Assembly: GCA_016712465.1 (NCBI GenBank)
Contig: JADJQZ010000001.1
Span: 930,001-994,000 of the forward strand
Reading direction: 5' to 3'
Source of the DNA: Candidatus Obscuribacter sp.
GTDB taxonomy: Bacteria; Cyanobacteriota; Vampirovibrionia; Obscuribacterales; Obscuribacteraceae
DNA: 64,000 bases
The number at the start of each line of letters is the position of its first letter. Within the stretch, counting starts at the first letter, position 1. Shown here piece by piece: positions 49,540 through 57,744 of this stretch. The notes under the pieces are model-generated. The model worked only from the letters and a program-made list of their open reading frames with translations. It made no database searches and was not told where the DNA came from. The position numbers and the translations under genes are program-made.

Positions 49540-50103
49540 ATGTATAGAGCCGGCGAGCGTCTCAATTGTACTGTCGTGTCAAAGGAACCGGACTCTTACA
49601 GCGTGGCTGTGGGCGACAAGGGGCTACCGGGCCTACTCCGCAGCGCTGAAGAGCTGGAAATAGGAGCCTGTTTAGAAGTCTTTTTTGTATGCATGCACGG
49701 AGATCTTTTAGTGGTTAGACAAATAGACACCACTGCCTTGAGCAAGATCTCCGAAAGGCTCAGGCAAGAGAGCCTTGAGTTGGAGCAAGCCTCGACGTCT
49801 GTAGCGGACGTTGGGCTAGGGCAGAAGCTTCTGGAATTGCTTGCCGGTTGTGGGACAATTGATGCTCAAACTGCCCGAGAATTTGCCGCAGGCTTGGATG
49901 GTGCTCCGGAAGTAGAAGCGATCTTTTCGCATCTCAGGCAGAGCAGTTACCTCAGCCCCAGACAGATTGATGAACTGCGTGAAGTGCTGGCCCTGGTCCA
50001 GACCGGCAGAATCAAATTTGAGCAGCTAGCCGTTGCCCATTATGATTCTGTCACGGCGGGGGTGCCCTTGCGAGAGTCTCTGACTGTGCGTGGTTGGCTT
50101 TAA
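49540..50103 (+). CDS. Protein of unknown function with N-terminal beta-barrel-like segment
   Basis: 187 residues from ATG 49540 with GGAG 8 bases upstream (a TTG at 49489 is in frame). Not recognised. Residues 3-60 (AGERLNCTVVSKEPDSYSVAV, LPGLLRSAEELEIGACLEVF, DLLVVRQ) alternate like a small OB/S1-type barrel. The rest is helical and Leu/Glu-rich. No signal or membrane segment. It is on the same strand as its neighbours but with gaps of about 100 bases on each side. Confidence 0.7.
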   Translation: MYRAGERLNCTVVSKEPDSYSVAVGDKGLPGLLRSAEELEIGACLEVFFVCMHGDLLVVRQIDTTALSKISERLRQESLELEQASTSVADVGLGQKLLELLAGCGTIDAQTAREFAAGLDGAPEVEAIFSHLRQSSYLSPRQIDELREVLALVQTGRIKFEQLAVAHYDSVTAGVPLRESLTVRGWL

Positions 50104-50212
50104 GGTGGTGTTTTGCCCGGGAAGTTTCGATATACGCTTGAAGAGTAAATCGTCGGAATTTCGCTTTGGTGTGAATGCGGTAGTGTGATTTGGTCAGTTG
50201 AGAGTAAGGCTG

Positions 50213-51103
50213 ATGCGATTGGCAAAGTGGTACGCAATGGTTTGTTCTGTCCTTCTCGCGCTACTTGTCTTTTGGCAGTGCGGGGCAGTTGCACGACACA
50301 AAAGCCGACCGGCTCTTTGCCGTCATTCTGAGTTGGCGAGGACTGTCGGTCACTCACTCGCCCTGTCTCAGGCTGGTATCCGTCCAGATTCGATTCGATG
50401 TTATATCCCGAAGTTGGTTAAAAAGTCAAAACCAGTTCTAATTACGGTTACCAACACGGGCATGGGCGGCGGTCCTTACTTGGAGTTCTTACTCTTTGAG
50501 GACGGGCAAGCTATTTTGGACAGCGACCAGAGTGCAACAGGCTTGTTGACATGGCAGCTCTCAGAGCGCGAAATGAATGAATACAAGGCGCTTATTGAGC
50601 GCTTGGGTCAAGTGAAGCAGTCCGATTTGAGAAATAACATTTTTTGTGTCACTGATTTGGGTTCTTCCGCATACTCGTTCAGAAAGGCCGATGGCACAAT
50701 GGCAGCCATATCAGTTGAGGGAAGTATTGGCGATTCATTTTGGCTTATGAATAGTGAAGAACAAGCCACGTTTTCTTCTGTGCCGGAGTCCGTTTTGGAT
50801 ATTTACTACCAGACTCATGCTATGCCGGAGAGTGCTGAACCCTGGTTTCCGGAGGAGTTGGTTTTAACAATTTCACCGTTGGCCGCAGGCGACAAGACAG
50901 ATTTACCCGATAAAACCTCAGTTTGGAAACCTTCTGCTGAAACTGCCTCAAAGCTTTTGGAAAAACGCACAATTCAGTCAAATGAAATAGGAGCTGCAGA
51001 GTTTCTGGCTCTATGCAAATCAAAGGGGCGAATCTTGCGAGCCGTGATTGGCACTGAAACTTATACCCTGGAACTGGCAAGCGGCGTTTTACCGGCAAAG
51101 TAG
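50213..51103 (+). CDS. Membrane-anchored or secreted protein of unknown function
   Basis: About 296 residues from ATG 50213 (TTG 50198 also in frame). An N-terminal hydrophobic stretch (WYAMVCSVLLALLVFW) followed by QCGAV could be a signal anchor; a lipobox is imperfect. The rest is mixed alpha/beta with VLITVTNTGMGGGPYLEFLLF and an acidic C-terminal half. No family recognised. It precedes the WG-repeat protein by 160 bases on the same strand. Confidence 0.7.
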   Translation: MRLAKWYAMVCSVLLALLVFWQCGAVARHKSRPALCRHSELARTVGHSLALSQAGIRPDSIRCYIPKLVKKSKPVLITVTNTGMGGGPYLEFLLFEDGQAILDSDQSATGLLTWQLSEREMNEYKALIERLGQVKQSDLRNNIFCVTDLGSSAYSFRKADGTMAAISVEGSIGDSFWLMNSEEQATFSSVPESVLDIYYQTHAMPESAEPWFPEELVLTISPLAAGDKTDLPDKTSVWKPSAETASKLLEKRTIQSNEIGAAEFLALCKSKGRILRAVIGTETYTLELASGVLPAK

Positions 51104-51263
51104 AATGGTTTGCCTGGAGGGGGCGCCTACCAAACTTAATTGTTTGCTTATGTAAGTATCGATTGTTTAGAACCAACGATTTATCAACTGTTGCGGCCAC
51201 TTCCGCAATTGCGCCTAAACCCAATATCATCAAACAAGAGTAAATTTGGTGGAGTAATCGTGA

Positions 51264-54200
51264 ATGGCCAAGAAGGGCTTCCAACGTCGGTGGGTCTTTG
51301 CCTCTACGCTGACATTAGTAACGCTGCTTGTCAGCCCTGTCTGTGCGGTAGGTCAAGAAGACAAAGCTAAGAGTGATTTGCCAAAAACTGCTGAGCATAA
51401 TGATTGGCTAGAAACTGGCAAGGTCAGAAGAGGCTTAAAGGCAATTCAGTACTACTTCCTCGCCGAAGCAGCCGCGAAAAATTGTGATCTACGCACTGTC
51501 TTAGAATGCCACCAGCTACTGCAGCAGTATACGCCCAGGGACGAAGCGCAAGGGTATCTTACGGCAGTGCAAGAGACCTTGGTCCCGAAGTATCCAGTTG
51601 ATCGTAAGTGTCTTGAATTGTATGAAAAGGCAGTCGCTGCCAAAGGTGATGAGGGTGAGAAGCAGAGCTTGTCGGAGGCATTGATTAGAAAGTATCCAAA
51701 ATTTGAGTATGGCTACCTGCTGAGAGTCAATGGCAATCCTTTTGGGTGGAATAAAGAAGCTGACAACAGCATCTATAAGCAAGTTCATAGTCTCAATCCG
51801 AATAATGCCCTCATTTTGGCGGCCCTATGTGCTAAGGCCTATCAAAACTACGAGGTGGAACAGTGTAGAGAGCTATATCTGCGACTACGCAAACTTAATC
51901 CCTATTTTAAAGGTTCTGAGCTACGCACTATAGATAGTGCCTATGAGCAGTGGCAGTTGACCAACCGGCAGAAAACTGCCCCTGAAGATGATGGTGCAGC
52001 CAGGTCTCCCTTCGAAAAGCCGAGGCCAAAATTTTATCCTCGGGGTGGTTCACTGCCATCTGGTGCCAGTGGCAAGACCGGCTCTTTGTTGCCTTCATTC
52101 ATGAAAGATGCAGAAGGTAAGCTCATAATGGTGCCGGAAGAACTTCAAAAGCTTGTTCGAGAAAAGAAAGTTAAGGTTATCGAGAGAGTCAAGCCGACCA
52201 TCGCCTTCATTGACAAGAGCGGAGTTGTAGCCTTTGACCCCGGACCGAATGTCTCTCTTGGCCGTTGTTATCAGGACGGTCTGCTTGTGGTAAATGCCTC
52301 AGAGGGGCATGGAAGCAACTGCAATAACGGCAGAACGCAATACTGGAATAGCAAAGGCGAACTGGCGATTGATGCCACTTTCAGTGACGGGAAGAGTTCG
52401 ACGGAGGGCCTGTGTGCTATAGAACAAAACAACAGATGGGGCTTTGTCGATCACGAGGGCAAAGTAGTAATCGATTGCAAATATCTGGAAGTAAAACCAT
52501 TCAGGCAAGGGCTTGCAGCGGTTCGCAACGCTCAGGGATGGGGCTTTATCAACAGGTCTGGCGTCCTTGTAGCTGAGCATATTTACACAAGTTGCTTGCC
52601 TTTTAGCGAGGGGTTGGCAGCTGTCAAACTGGGCGATAGAATTGGTTATATTGACACAGACGGCATCCTGACAATACCAGCTACCTTTACCGCGGCGCGC
52701 AGCTTCAATTCTGGTGTGGCGCGAGTGCGGTCTCCGCAGATAGAGGGATTAGATGGTGGCGGCTACATCGATAAGTCTGGTAGACATTGTATAGAGTTGG
52801 GTTTGCTCGAAAAGAGACAAGGCCCTGATTTGGTTTTGTCTTTAATGTCCAGTGACGGTGATTCGGATGACCAAATCTCTTCAGGAAGTTTTGGCTACAT
52901 GAACGTGGCTTTCATGAGCCTTCGCAGTAAGTCTCAGGCGCCGGAGGACTTCGCTGAGGGCTTACTCCCATTTAAGCTGGAGCAAAAAGTAGGCTACGTT
53001 GATATAACCGGCAAGGTGGTTATAGAGCCTCAATTCGATAAGGTAGAGCCGTTTAGTGAAGGGCTGGCAAAGGTAATTGTAGGCAACCGAAGTGGCTTTA
53101 TAGATAAGTCTGGCAAACTTATCATTTCTCCAAGATACAGGGGCGCGGGCTCATTCAGTGAGGGACTGGCGGCTGTGTCGGAAGACGGAGAGAACTGGGG
53201 CTACATTGATACATCCGGTCGGCTGGCTATACCCTCAAATTATGCAATGGCTGAGAGGTTTTCTGGTGGGATGGCTCGGGTTGGTATCTTGCCGGAGAAG
53301 CTGACATTGGTAACGCAGACTAATAGAGATGACAATGCGAGCACTTTAAATGCGCATGCATCTACCGTGGATCTGGGCGGTACGTCGATTTCTCTAAGCG
53401 GATACGAAGCAAAAATGGCAAATTGCATTAGGGAGCATTGGCAGTGTCAGGAGGCGATTCCTGCTCTGAAAGAGCAATTCGCTTTTAAGTTGACTAAAAA
53501 GGGACTGCCCTATGATTTGCAAATCACACAAGGCATGGTCGACTACGCCGCTATAGTCAGCACTATAGATGCAATTGTGTTAGCGGCACCATATCAGTCG
53601 CAGCCGAGTTCTGTGGTTTCGGGAGATGCGACGATGGTTTGCACGGTTACTGGAAGTAGCAACTCGCCTCAGGTTGAGGTGAAGGCAATTAGAGTGCAAG
53701 AGTCTCCGGCGCAGGTCCGCAGTAAGTTATTGCAAGAAGCTTTGAAGGCAATAAAATACCCGGATTCCAAACCTCATGATGATAAGATAATCCGGCTCTG
53801 GATGATGAATAACGTCGCTGACCTTTGCCAGATAGCGGCTCAGTATCCCGACTCACCGGAAATACAGGCACGGCTGGCTTTGGCGCTGGACCAGATCGGA
53901 CTGGATAGCAGGAATACAGCTGACTGGTTGGCCTTGGCCAGAGCTTGCGGTACGAGTATCTTTATCGAGCGCAATCCTGACACAACGAGCAGGCAGGGTG
54001 TAAATGCATCCATCGGTGCATTTTCTCAAGCATACATGCTCAGTCACAATAAATTGTATGGTTTGGAGCTAAGCAGGGCCTGGGCCGACAGTGTTGCATT
54101 GCAGGTATTAGCCTATTCCAAGTCTGACCCGCTTATGCTCGGCACTGCAGCCGCCTTGAGTGACAACTGGAGTGCTGCAAGAGAGCAATATCTGAAGGCT

Positions 54201-55337
54201 CAGGCTAAGCAATCGAAGGAGGCAACTGCTTTGCTGGAGCGACTTGATACAGGGAAAGACCAACCCTATCGCATGCCGTCTATCAAAGCGGCTCCTCAGA
54301 TGATGCCCGGCGGCACCAAGAACGATTTGTCTATTCTTCGGCGGTGGTTACCGGTTGACACCGAAAGCCTGATCGCCAATCGTGGACTATATAAGATTGC
54401 GAAAGATACACCTTCAAATCCATTGAGACCTCCCGACGTTACCTTGGTAGACACCCTGCGACGGTTTTGCTGCGGACCAATTGCAGAGGGCGCCGACCAG
54501 AAACAAGGAGAAGGCGACAAAGGACAGAGAGTTTCTTTCGATAAACTGGAATTTTCAGCAGGAATAATGGCCGGTCGCAATTTCAAACTTCCCAATGGTT
54601 TGGGTTGTGGCGCCAGTAGCGGTGCTACGATATTGGTCCTGTCGCGCCGAGATTTTGCACAAACGCGAGCTGTCATGTCTTCGCTCAAAGCAAAGGCGAA
54701 TCTGTGTACGAGAATTGGAGGCATTGAGACCCTGGTTTTTCACACTGCAGGCGGCAGATTTGAGCAGGGTGGAAGTAAGTACGTTTTTGCGCCAATGGAA
54801 GGCGTGATTGTACAGGCAAACGACAAAGCCTACATGCTCGAAATGCTGGAGCGTCTCAAGTGCGCGCCTGCGGAAATGGCATTTGCAGAAATTGTCTTTG
54901 ACATCAAAGACCTGCAGACCGGGTGCGAATCTTGGGCCGTTCGAAAAGTGCCAAGAAGTATTATGCCGTTCGACTATACTTCTAGAGATTACATAAAGGG
55001 AAGACCAGGTAAAGATGAGGACGACGGATTCAGGTTAGACCGGCGTTTTGTTGGCACGGTGGTAAGCATCAAGCCTGATAACGTAGTTAACATCAAACTG
55101 ATTGGCGGCGATAGTGAGTCGCTCAAAGAGCAGGCTAAGGGTTGGAAACGACTGCTAACTTCAGATAGTACCAGCGCTGGCTACTTATTCAACCCAGACC
55201 TGAAGCAAGATGCTCAGACGGTCAAGATTACCTACAAAGCTAACTCAGTCGAGATAGAACAAAAGTGTAAAGACTACCAGAGTGCTATGTTCGGCCTGGC
55301 GCTTCTTAGCGCAATGGGTTATGTGGTGTTTCTCTAG
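51264..55337 (+). CDS. Secreted WG-repeat protein with TonB-C-like segment
   Basis: 1357 residues; ATG with GGAG 8 bases upstream and a signal peptide (RRWVFASTLTLVTLLVSPVCAVGQ). Residues ~45-230 are helical repeats of TPR type. About ten WG repeats follow (~310-670), such as NRWGFVDHEGKVVIDCKYLE, GWGFINRSGVLVAEHIY and KVGYVDITGKVVIEPQFDKV. A segment near 720-810 (YEAKMANCIREHWQ, FAFKLTKKGLPYDLQITQGM, DAIVLAAPYQSQP) resembles a TonB C-terminal domain. The remaining 540 residues are unrecognised, with more helical repeats. It ends with a weak hydrophobic stretch (AMFGLALLSAMGYVVFL). Probably periplasmic or cell-surface. One of the longest genes in the window and intact. Confidence 0.85.
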   Translation: MAKKGFQRRWVFASTLTLVTLLVSPVCAVGQEDKAKSDLPKTAEHNDWLETGKVRRGLKAIQYYFLAEAAAKNCDLRTVLECHQLLQQYTPRDEAQGYLTAVQETLVPKYPVDRKCLELYEKAVAAKGDEGEKQSLSEALIRKYPKFEYGYLLRVNGNPFGWNKEADNSIYKQVHSLNPNNALILAALCAKAYQNYEVEQCRELYLRLRKLNPYFKGSELRTIDSAYEQWQLTNRQKTAPEDDGAARSPFEKPRPKFYPRGGSLPSGASGKTGSLLPSFMKDAEGKLIMVPEELQKLVREKKVKVIERVKPTIAFIDKSGVVAFDPGPNVSLGRCYQDGLLVVNASEGHGSNCNNGRTQYWNSKGELAIDATFSDGKSSTEGLCAIEQNNRWGFVDHEGKVVIDCKYLEVKPFRQGLAAVRNAQGWGFINRSGVLVAEHIYTSCLPFSEGLAAVKLGDRIGYIDTDGILTIPATFTAARSFNSGVARVRSPQIEGLDGGGYIDKSGRHCIELGLLEKRQGPDLVLSLMSSDGDSDDQISSGSFGYMNVAFMSLRSKSQAPEDFAEGLLPFKLEQKVGYVDITGKVVIEPQFDKVEPFSEGLAKVIVGNRSGFIDKSGKLIISPRYRGAGSFSEGLAAVSEDGENWGYIDTSGRLAIPSNYAMAERFSGGMARVGILPEKLTLVTQTNRDDNASTLNAHASTVDLGGTSISLSGYEAKMANCIREHWQCQEAIPALKEQFAFKLTKKGLPYDLQITQGMVDYAAIVSTIDAIVLAAPYQSQPSSVVSGDATMVCTVTGSSNSPQVEVKAIRVQESPAQVRSKLLQEALKAIKYPDSKPHDDKIIRLWMMNNVADLCQIAAQYPDSPEIQARLALALDQIGLDSRNTADWLALARACGTSIFIERNPDTTSRQGVNASIGAFSQAYMLSHNKLYGLELSRAWADSVALQVLAYSKSDPLMLGTAAALSDNWSAAREQYLKAQAKQSKEATALLERLDTGKDQPYRMPSIKAAPQMMPGGTKNDLSILRRWLPVDTESLIANRGLYKIAKDTPSNPLRPPDVTLVDTLRRFCCGPIAEGADQKQGEGDKGQRVSFDKLEFSAGIMAGRNFKLPNGLGCGASSGATILVLSRRDFAQTRAVMSSLKAKANLCTRIGGIETLVFHTAGGRFEQGGSKYVFAPMEGVIVQANDKAYMLEMLERLKCAPAEMAFAEIVFDIKDLQTGCESWAVRKVPRSIMPFDYTSRDYIKGRPGKDEDDGFRLDRRFVGTVVSIKPDNVVNIKLIGGDSESLKEQAKGWKRLLTSDSTSAGYLFNPDLKQDAQTVKITYKANSVEIEQKCKDYQSAMFGLALLSAMGYVVFL

Positions 55338-55358
55338 AGACCTTTTATGGACAGGTCT
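55338..55358. terminator. Weak hairpin between convergent genes
   Basis: AGACCT (55338-55343) and AGGTCT (55353-55358) with a 9-base loop right after the WG-protein stop. There is no U-run, so terminator activity is doubtful. Confidence 0.3.
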
Positions 55359-55384
55359 TAGTGAATTCACCCGGGTTTTCAGCC

Positions 55385-56644
55385 TCACCCCGCCTGGTAG
55401 AAAACCTGGGCGCCGTCGAAGAGGGCCGAGAGCGGCAGAATGTCTGAGCGCAGGCGGCAGAGCCTATCGAAGTAGTACTGGGTAAGTTGTCCCATTTCAA
55501 ACTTGAGGGCGCAATCCAGAGGCGCGCCTGTTTCGCTCAGGCGCCTGCAGTACATGGTTGAATTAGTCTGGCGCGATTGCCTGAGGCGGTCTTCTATTTC
55601 TTTGCGCCAGAGTGCCGCGGCTTTTTCGTTCATCGGCTTTGCCATTACCAGCGGTGCACGTCCCGTCAATAGGTTGAGAGCCAGGTGGCAGTGTGCCGTA
55701 TCAGCGGCGGCTTTCGCCCCATCTGCCGCTATCACCGGTTTGAGCGGCTCAGTCAGCTTCTCTGTCAGATGCTGCCCATAGGCCTTTTCTAGAATGGCCA
55801 GATAGTCAAAGCCTCTCAGGTCGCAGGCTCCGTAACAGCGCTCGCCCTGGGAGAGGGGGCTTACTTTCAAGGGCGCCGCACCCGGGAAAGTCACCAGGTA
55901 GCCGTTCTCCAAAGGCTTGATTCTAGTTTTTAAGTCTGCCGTAGCACAGGGCAGGCAGCTAAAGAGAAAAGCGAGCAGGAAATTTTGGCTGGGTGCAAAG
56001 CCGGCTACGATTTCTTCGCCGGCCTCTAAGAAACCCTGCTTGTCCGGTAAGAGTGCCCCTTCAAGGCGTTTGCCTTCCAAAAGACTGAACCGGTCAGCGG
56101 CAAAATAGGCAAAGGTCTCTGAATCTTCCAGGGTCGGTTCCAGAGAAGTTTGACTGTTATGGTAGTAACCTGCAGTCAGGGCGGCTAAGGTGGCTATGGG
56201 TCCGGTTACCGTAGGGTCTGAAACTATTGCTCTTACCGCTCTCAGGAGGGCCAGGCGCTTCTCATCTTCGGAGCCGTGATGGGTCAAGTTGACGTTCTCG
56301 CCCAGCGACTGTAGCAAGGTCAGACAGGCCCGCTCCAGATCGCGGGCCAGCAAATCTCTTGGGAGGGCGCCTTCCTCCTGCCGGTTTCTGCGAAATTGAT
56401 CGGGTGGCGGCTGCAGGTAATGCTCTAGCGCCTTCTCGTGGGGATTGGGTAAGTCAGGTTTGACACGCTTCGAGGCCAGCACCGCCTCCTCTTCAATAAT
56501 TTCGAAAGTGGCAGCCTGCTCTTTTGCCGCCAGGTCGGTCATTGATTGAAACTGCTTCTGGTCTACCTGGCGATTTTTGCGTAAGCTGAGATTTTCAGGA
56601 GGCTTCTTTGCGCCTGGCTGCTTTTCATCATCGGATTGCGCCAT
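55385..56644 (-). CDS. Calpain-like protein, probably catalytically inactive
   Basis: 419 residues from ATG 56644 (TTG 56662 in frame; AAGGA upstream). No signal peptide. The first 110 residues are charged and disordered. A region near 225-330 resembles the calpain/papain C2 core: NFLLAFLFSCLPC where active calpains have GDCWFLAAL, GYLVTFPGAAPLKVS, then FDYLAILEKAYGQHL (calpain: W-x-x-L-L-E-K-A-Y) and ALNLLTG. The catalytic Cys position appears to be Asn. If the alignment is right this is a pseudo-protease. The match is short and from memory, so another fold is possible. It is convergent with the WG-repeat gene. Confidence 0.5.
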   Translation of the reverse strand: MAQSDDEKQPGAKKPPENLSLRKNRQVDQKQFQSMTDLAAKEQAATFEIIEEEAVLASKRVKPDLPNPHEKALEHYLQPPPDQFRRNRQEEGALPRDLLARDLERACLTLLQSLGENVNLTHHGSEDEKRLALLRAVRAIVSDPTVTGPIATLAALTAGYYHNSQTSLEPTLEDSETFAYFAADRFSLLEGKRLEGALLPDKQGFLEAGEEIVAGFAPSQNFLLAFLFSCLPCATADLKTRIKPLENGYLVTFPGAAPLKVSPLSQGERCYGACDLRGFDYLAILEKAYGQHLTEKLTEPLKPVIAADGAKAAADTAHCHLALNLLTGRAPLVMAKPMNEKAAALWRKEIEDRLRQSRQTNSTMYCRRLSETGAPLDCALKFEMGQLTQYYFDRLCRLRSDILPLSALFDGAQVFYQAG

Positions 56645-56757
56645 GTTTCCACTTTCCTTCAAGGCGATTAGTCTATTTTCTGATAACCAGGTAAAATTTG
56701 CAGACGAGGATAGCTCCTCTTTACTCTATCTATTCTTTCATCTCAAGGGGGCGGGCA

Positions 56758-57738
56758 GTGAAAACGGGAAATCCCGTGTTGTTCATTATGATAGCGGGAG
56801 TGCTCTATTTGAGTTATGCCCTTTATGCCCAGAAAGGGTCTATGCAGACTCAGCGCGGCCCGGAGATGCCGGGGGAACTTGCCGGTGATAGCCCGGCGGT
56901 GGACGAGACTGCCCTTGCTTCGCTTTCGGTGAATGTGCCCAAGAAACTTTCGGAGCAAGCCAGGCAGCAAATCGCTTACTTGAAGCAACCCATTAAGGTC
57001 AGACCCTTTTCCAGTCATCATAATTCTCTCAGTCACTATTCATATTTGAGAATATTGGACCGTTCCCAGGAAGGGGACCGAGTCGGTGAAATCAATCGCT
57101 TGAAGGAAGCCCTTCCCAAGCAGTCCAATCAAGCTTTTGCTTCTCTCGTTTTACAGATTCTCGCTGATGGAGAGAAGAACGATCCAAAGAACGGTCTCAA
57201 GCATGCTCTGGCTGCCGTGGATCTAATAGACCGTGATGAGAAGCTGGTTGCCGACAAGAAAATGCCGCCGCTGGCCTTACTGGTGCCCTTTGTTTATGGT
57301 GCTCGTTTTGCACTCATGCTCGATGATGAGGCGGAAGCTTGTGCCTTGGCGCAGGAGTCGTTAACTTATTGCCGCCAGGCCAATGACTTTGCCTTGAAAG
57401 ACATGGAGGCTCTCTATTACAGCGCTGAGAAGCAGGGGGCGGATTTTGCCCTCTTCAACAAGACTTCCGAGAGCTTTATTGAGAGTCTGAAAGCCGGCAA
57501 GGAAATGGAGTTTCGTGCATACAGCGACGACCTGCTCAAGTCTCTCGGTAATTTGAACAAGTATTCATATCACGTTCTTAATGCCCGGCTGGCCGGAGTG
57601 CTCATGCTGGAGATGACGCAGAAGCGCATCGCCGCCATTGAAGAAGCTAAGTCGATTCGCGACAGAGCCAGAGAGTGTGGAGACGCTGCTGTATGCGAAG
57701 ATGCCGGAAAAATTGCGGATAGGCTGGAGCATCCCTGA
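56758..57738 (+). CDS. Membrane-anchored helical-repeat protein of unknown function
   Basis: About 326 residues from GTG 56758 with GGGGCGG upstream. The frame is open to a TTG at 56698, but that part is unlikely. An N-terminal membrane helix (PVLFIMIAGVLYLSYALYA) anchors an extracytoplasmic part. Residues ~95-320 are TPR-like helices without clear consensus (NGLKHALAAVDLIDRDEKL, EACALAQESLTYCRQANDFA). It converges on the kinase gene with 6 bases between. Divergent from the calpain-like gene. Confidence 0.72.
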   Translation: MKTGNPVLFIMIAGVLYLSYALYAQKGSMQTQRGPEMPGELAGDSPAVDETALASLSVNVPKKLSEQARQQIAYLKQPIKVRPFSSHHNSLSHYSYLRILDRSQEGDRVGEINRLKEALPKQSNQAFASLVLQILADGEKNDPKNGLKHALAAVDLIDRDEKLVADKKMPPLALLVPFVYGARFALMLDDEAEACALAQESLTYCRQANDFALKDMEALYYSAEKQGADFALFNKTSESFIESLKAGKEMEFRAYSDDLLKSLGNLNKYSYHVLNARLAGVLMLEMTQKRIAAIEEAKSIRDRARECGDAAVCEDAGKIADRLEHP

Positions 57739-57744
57739 ACTTAA

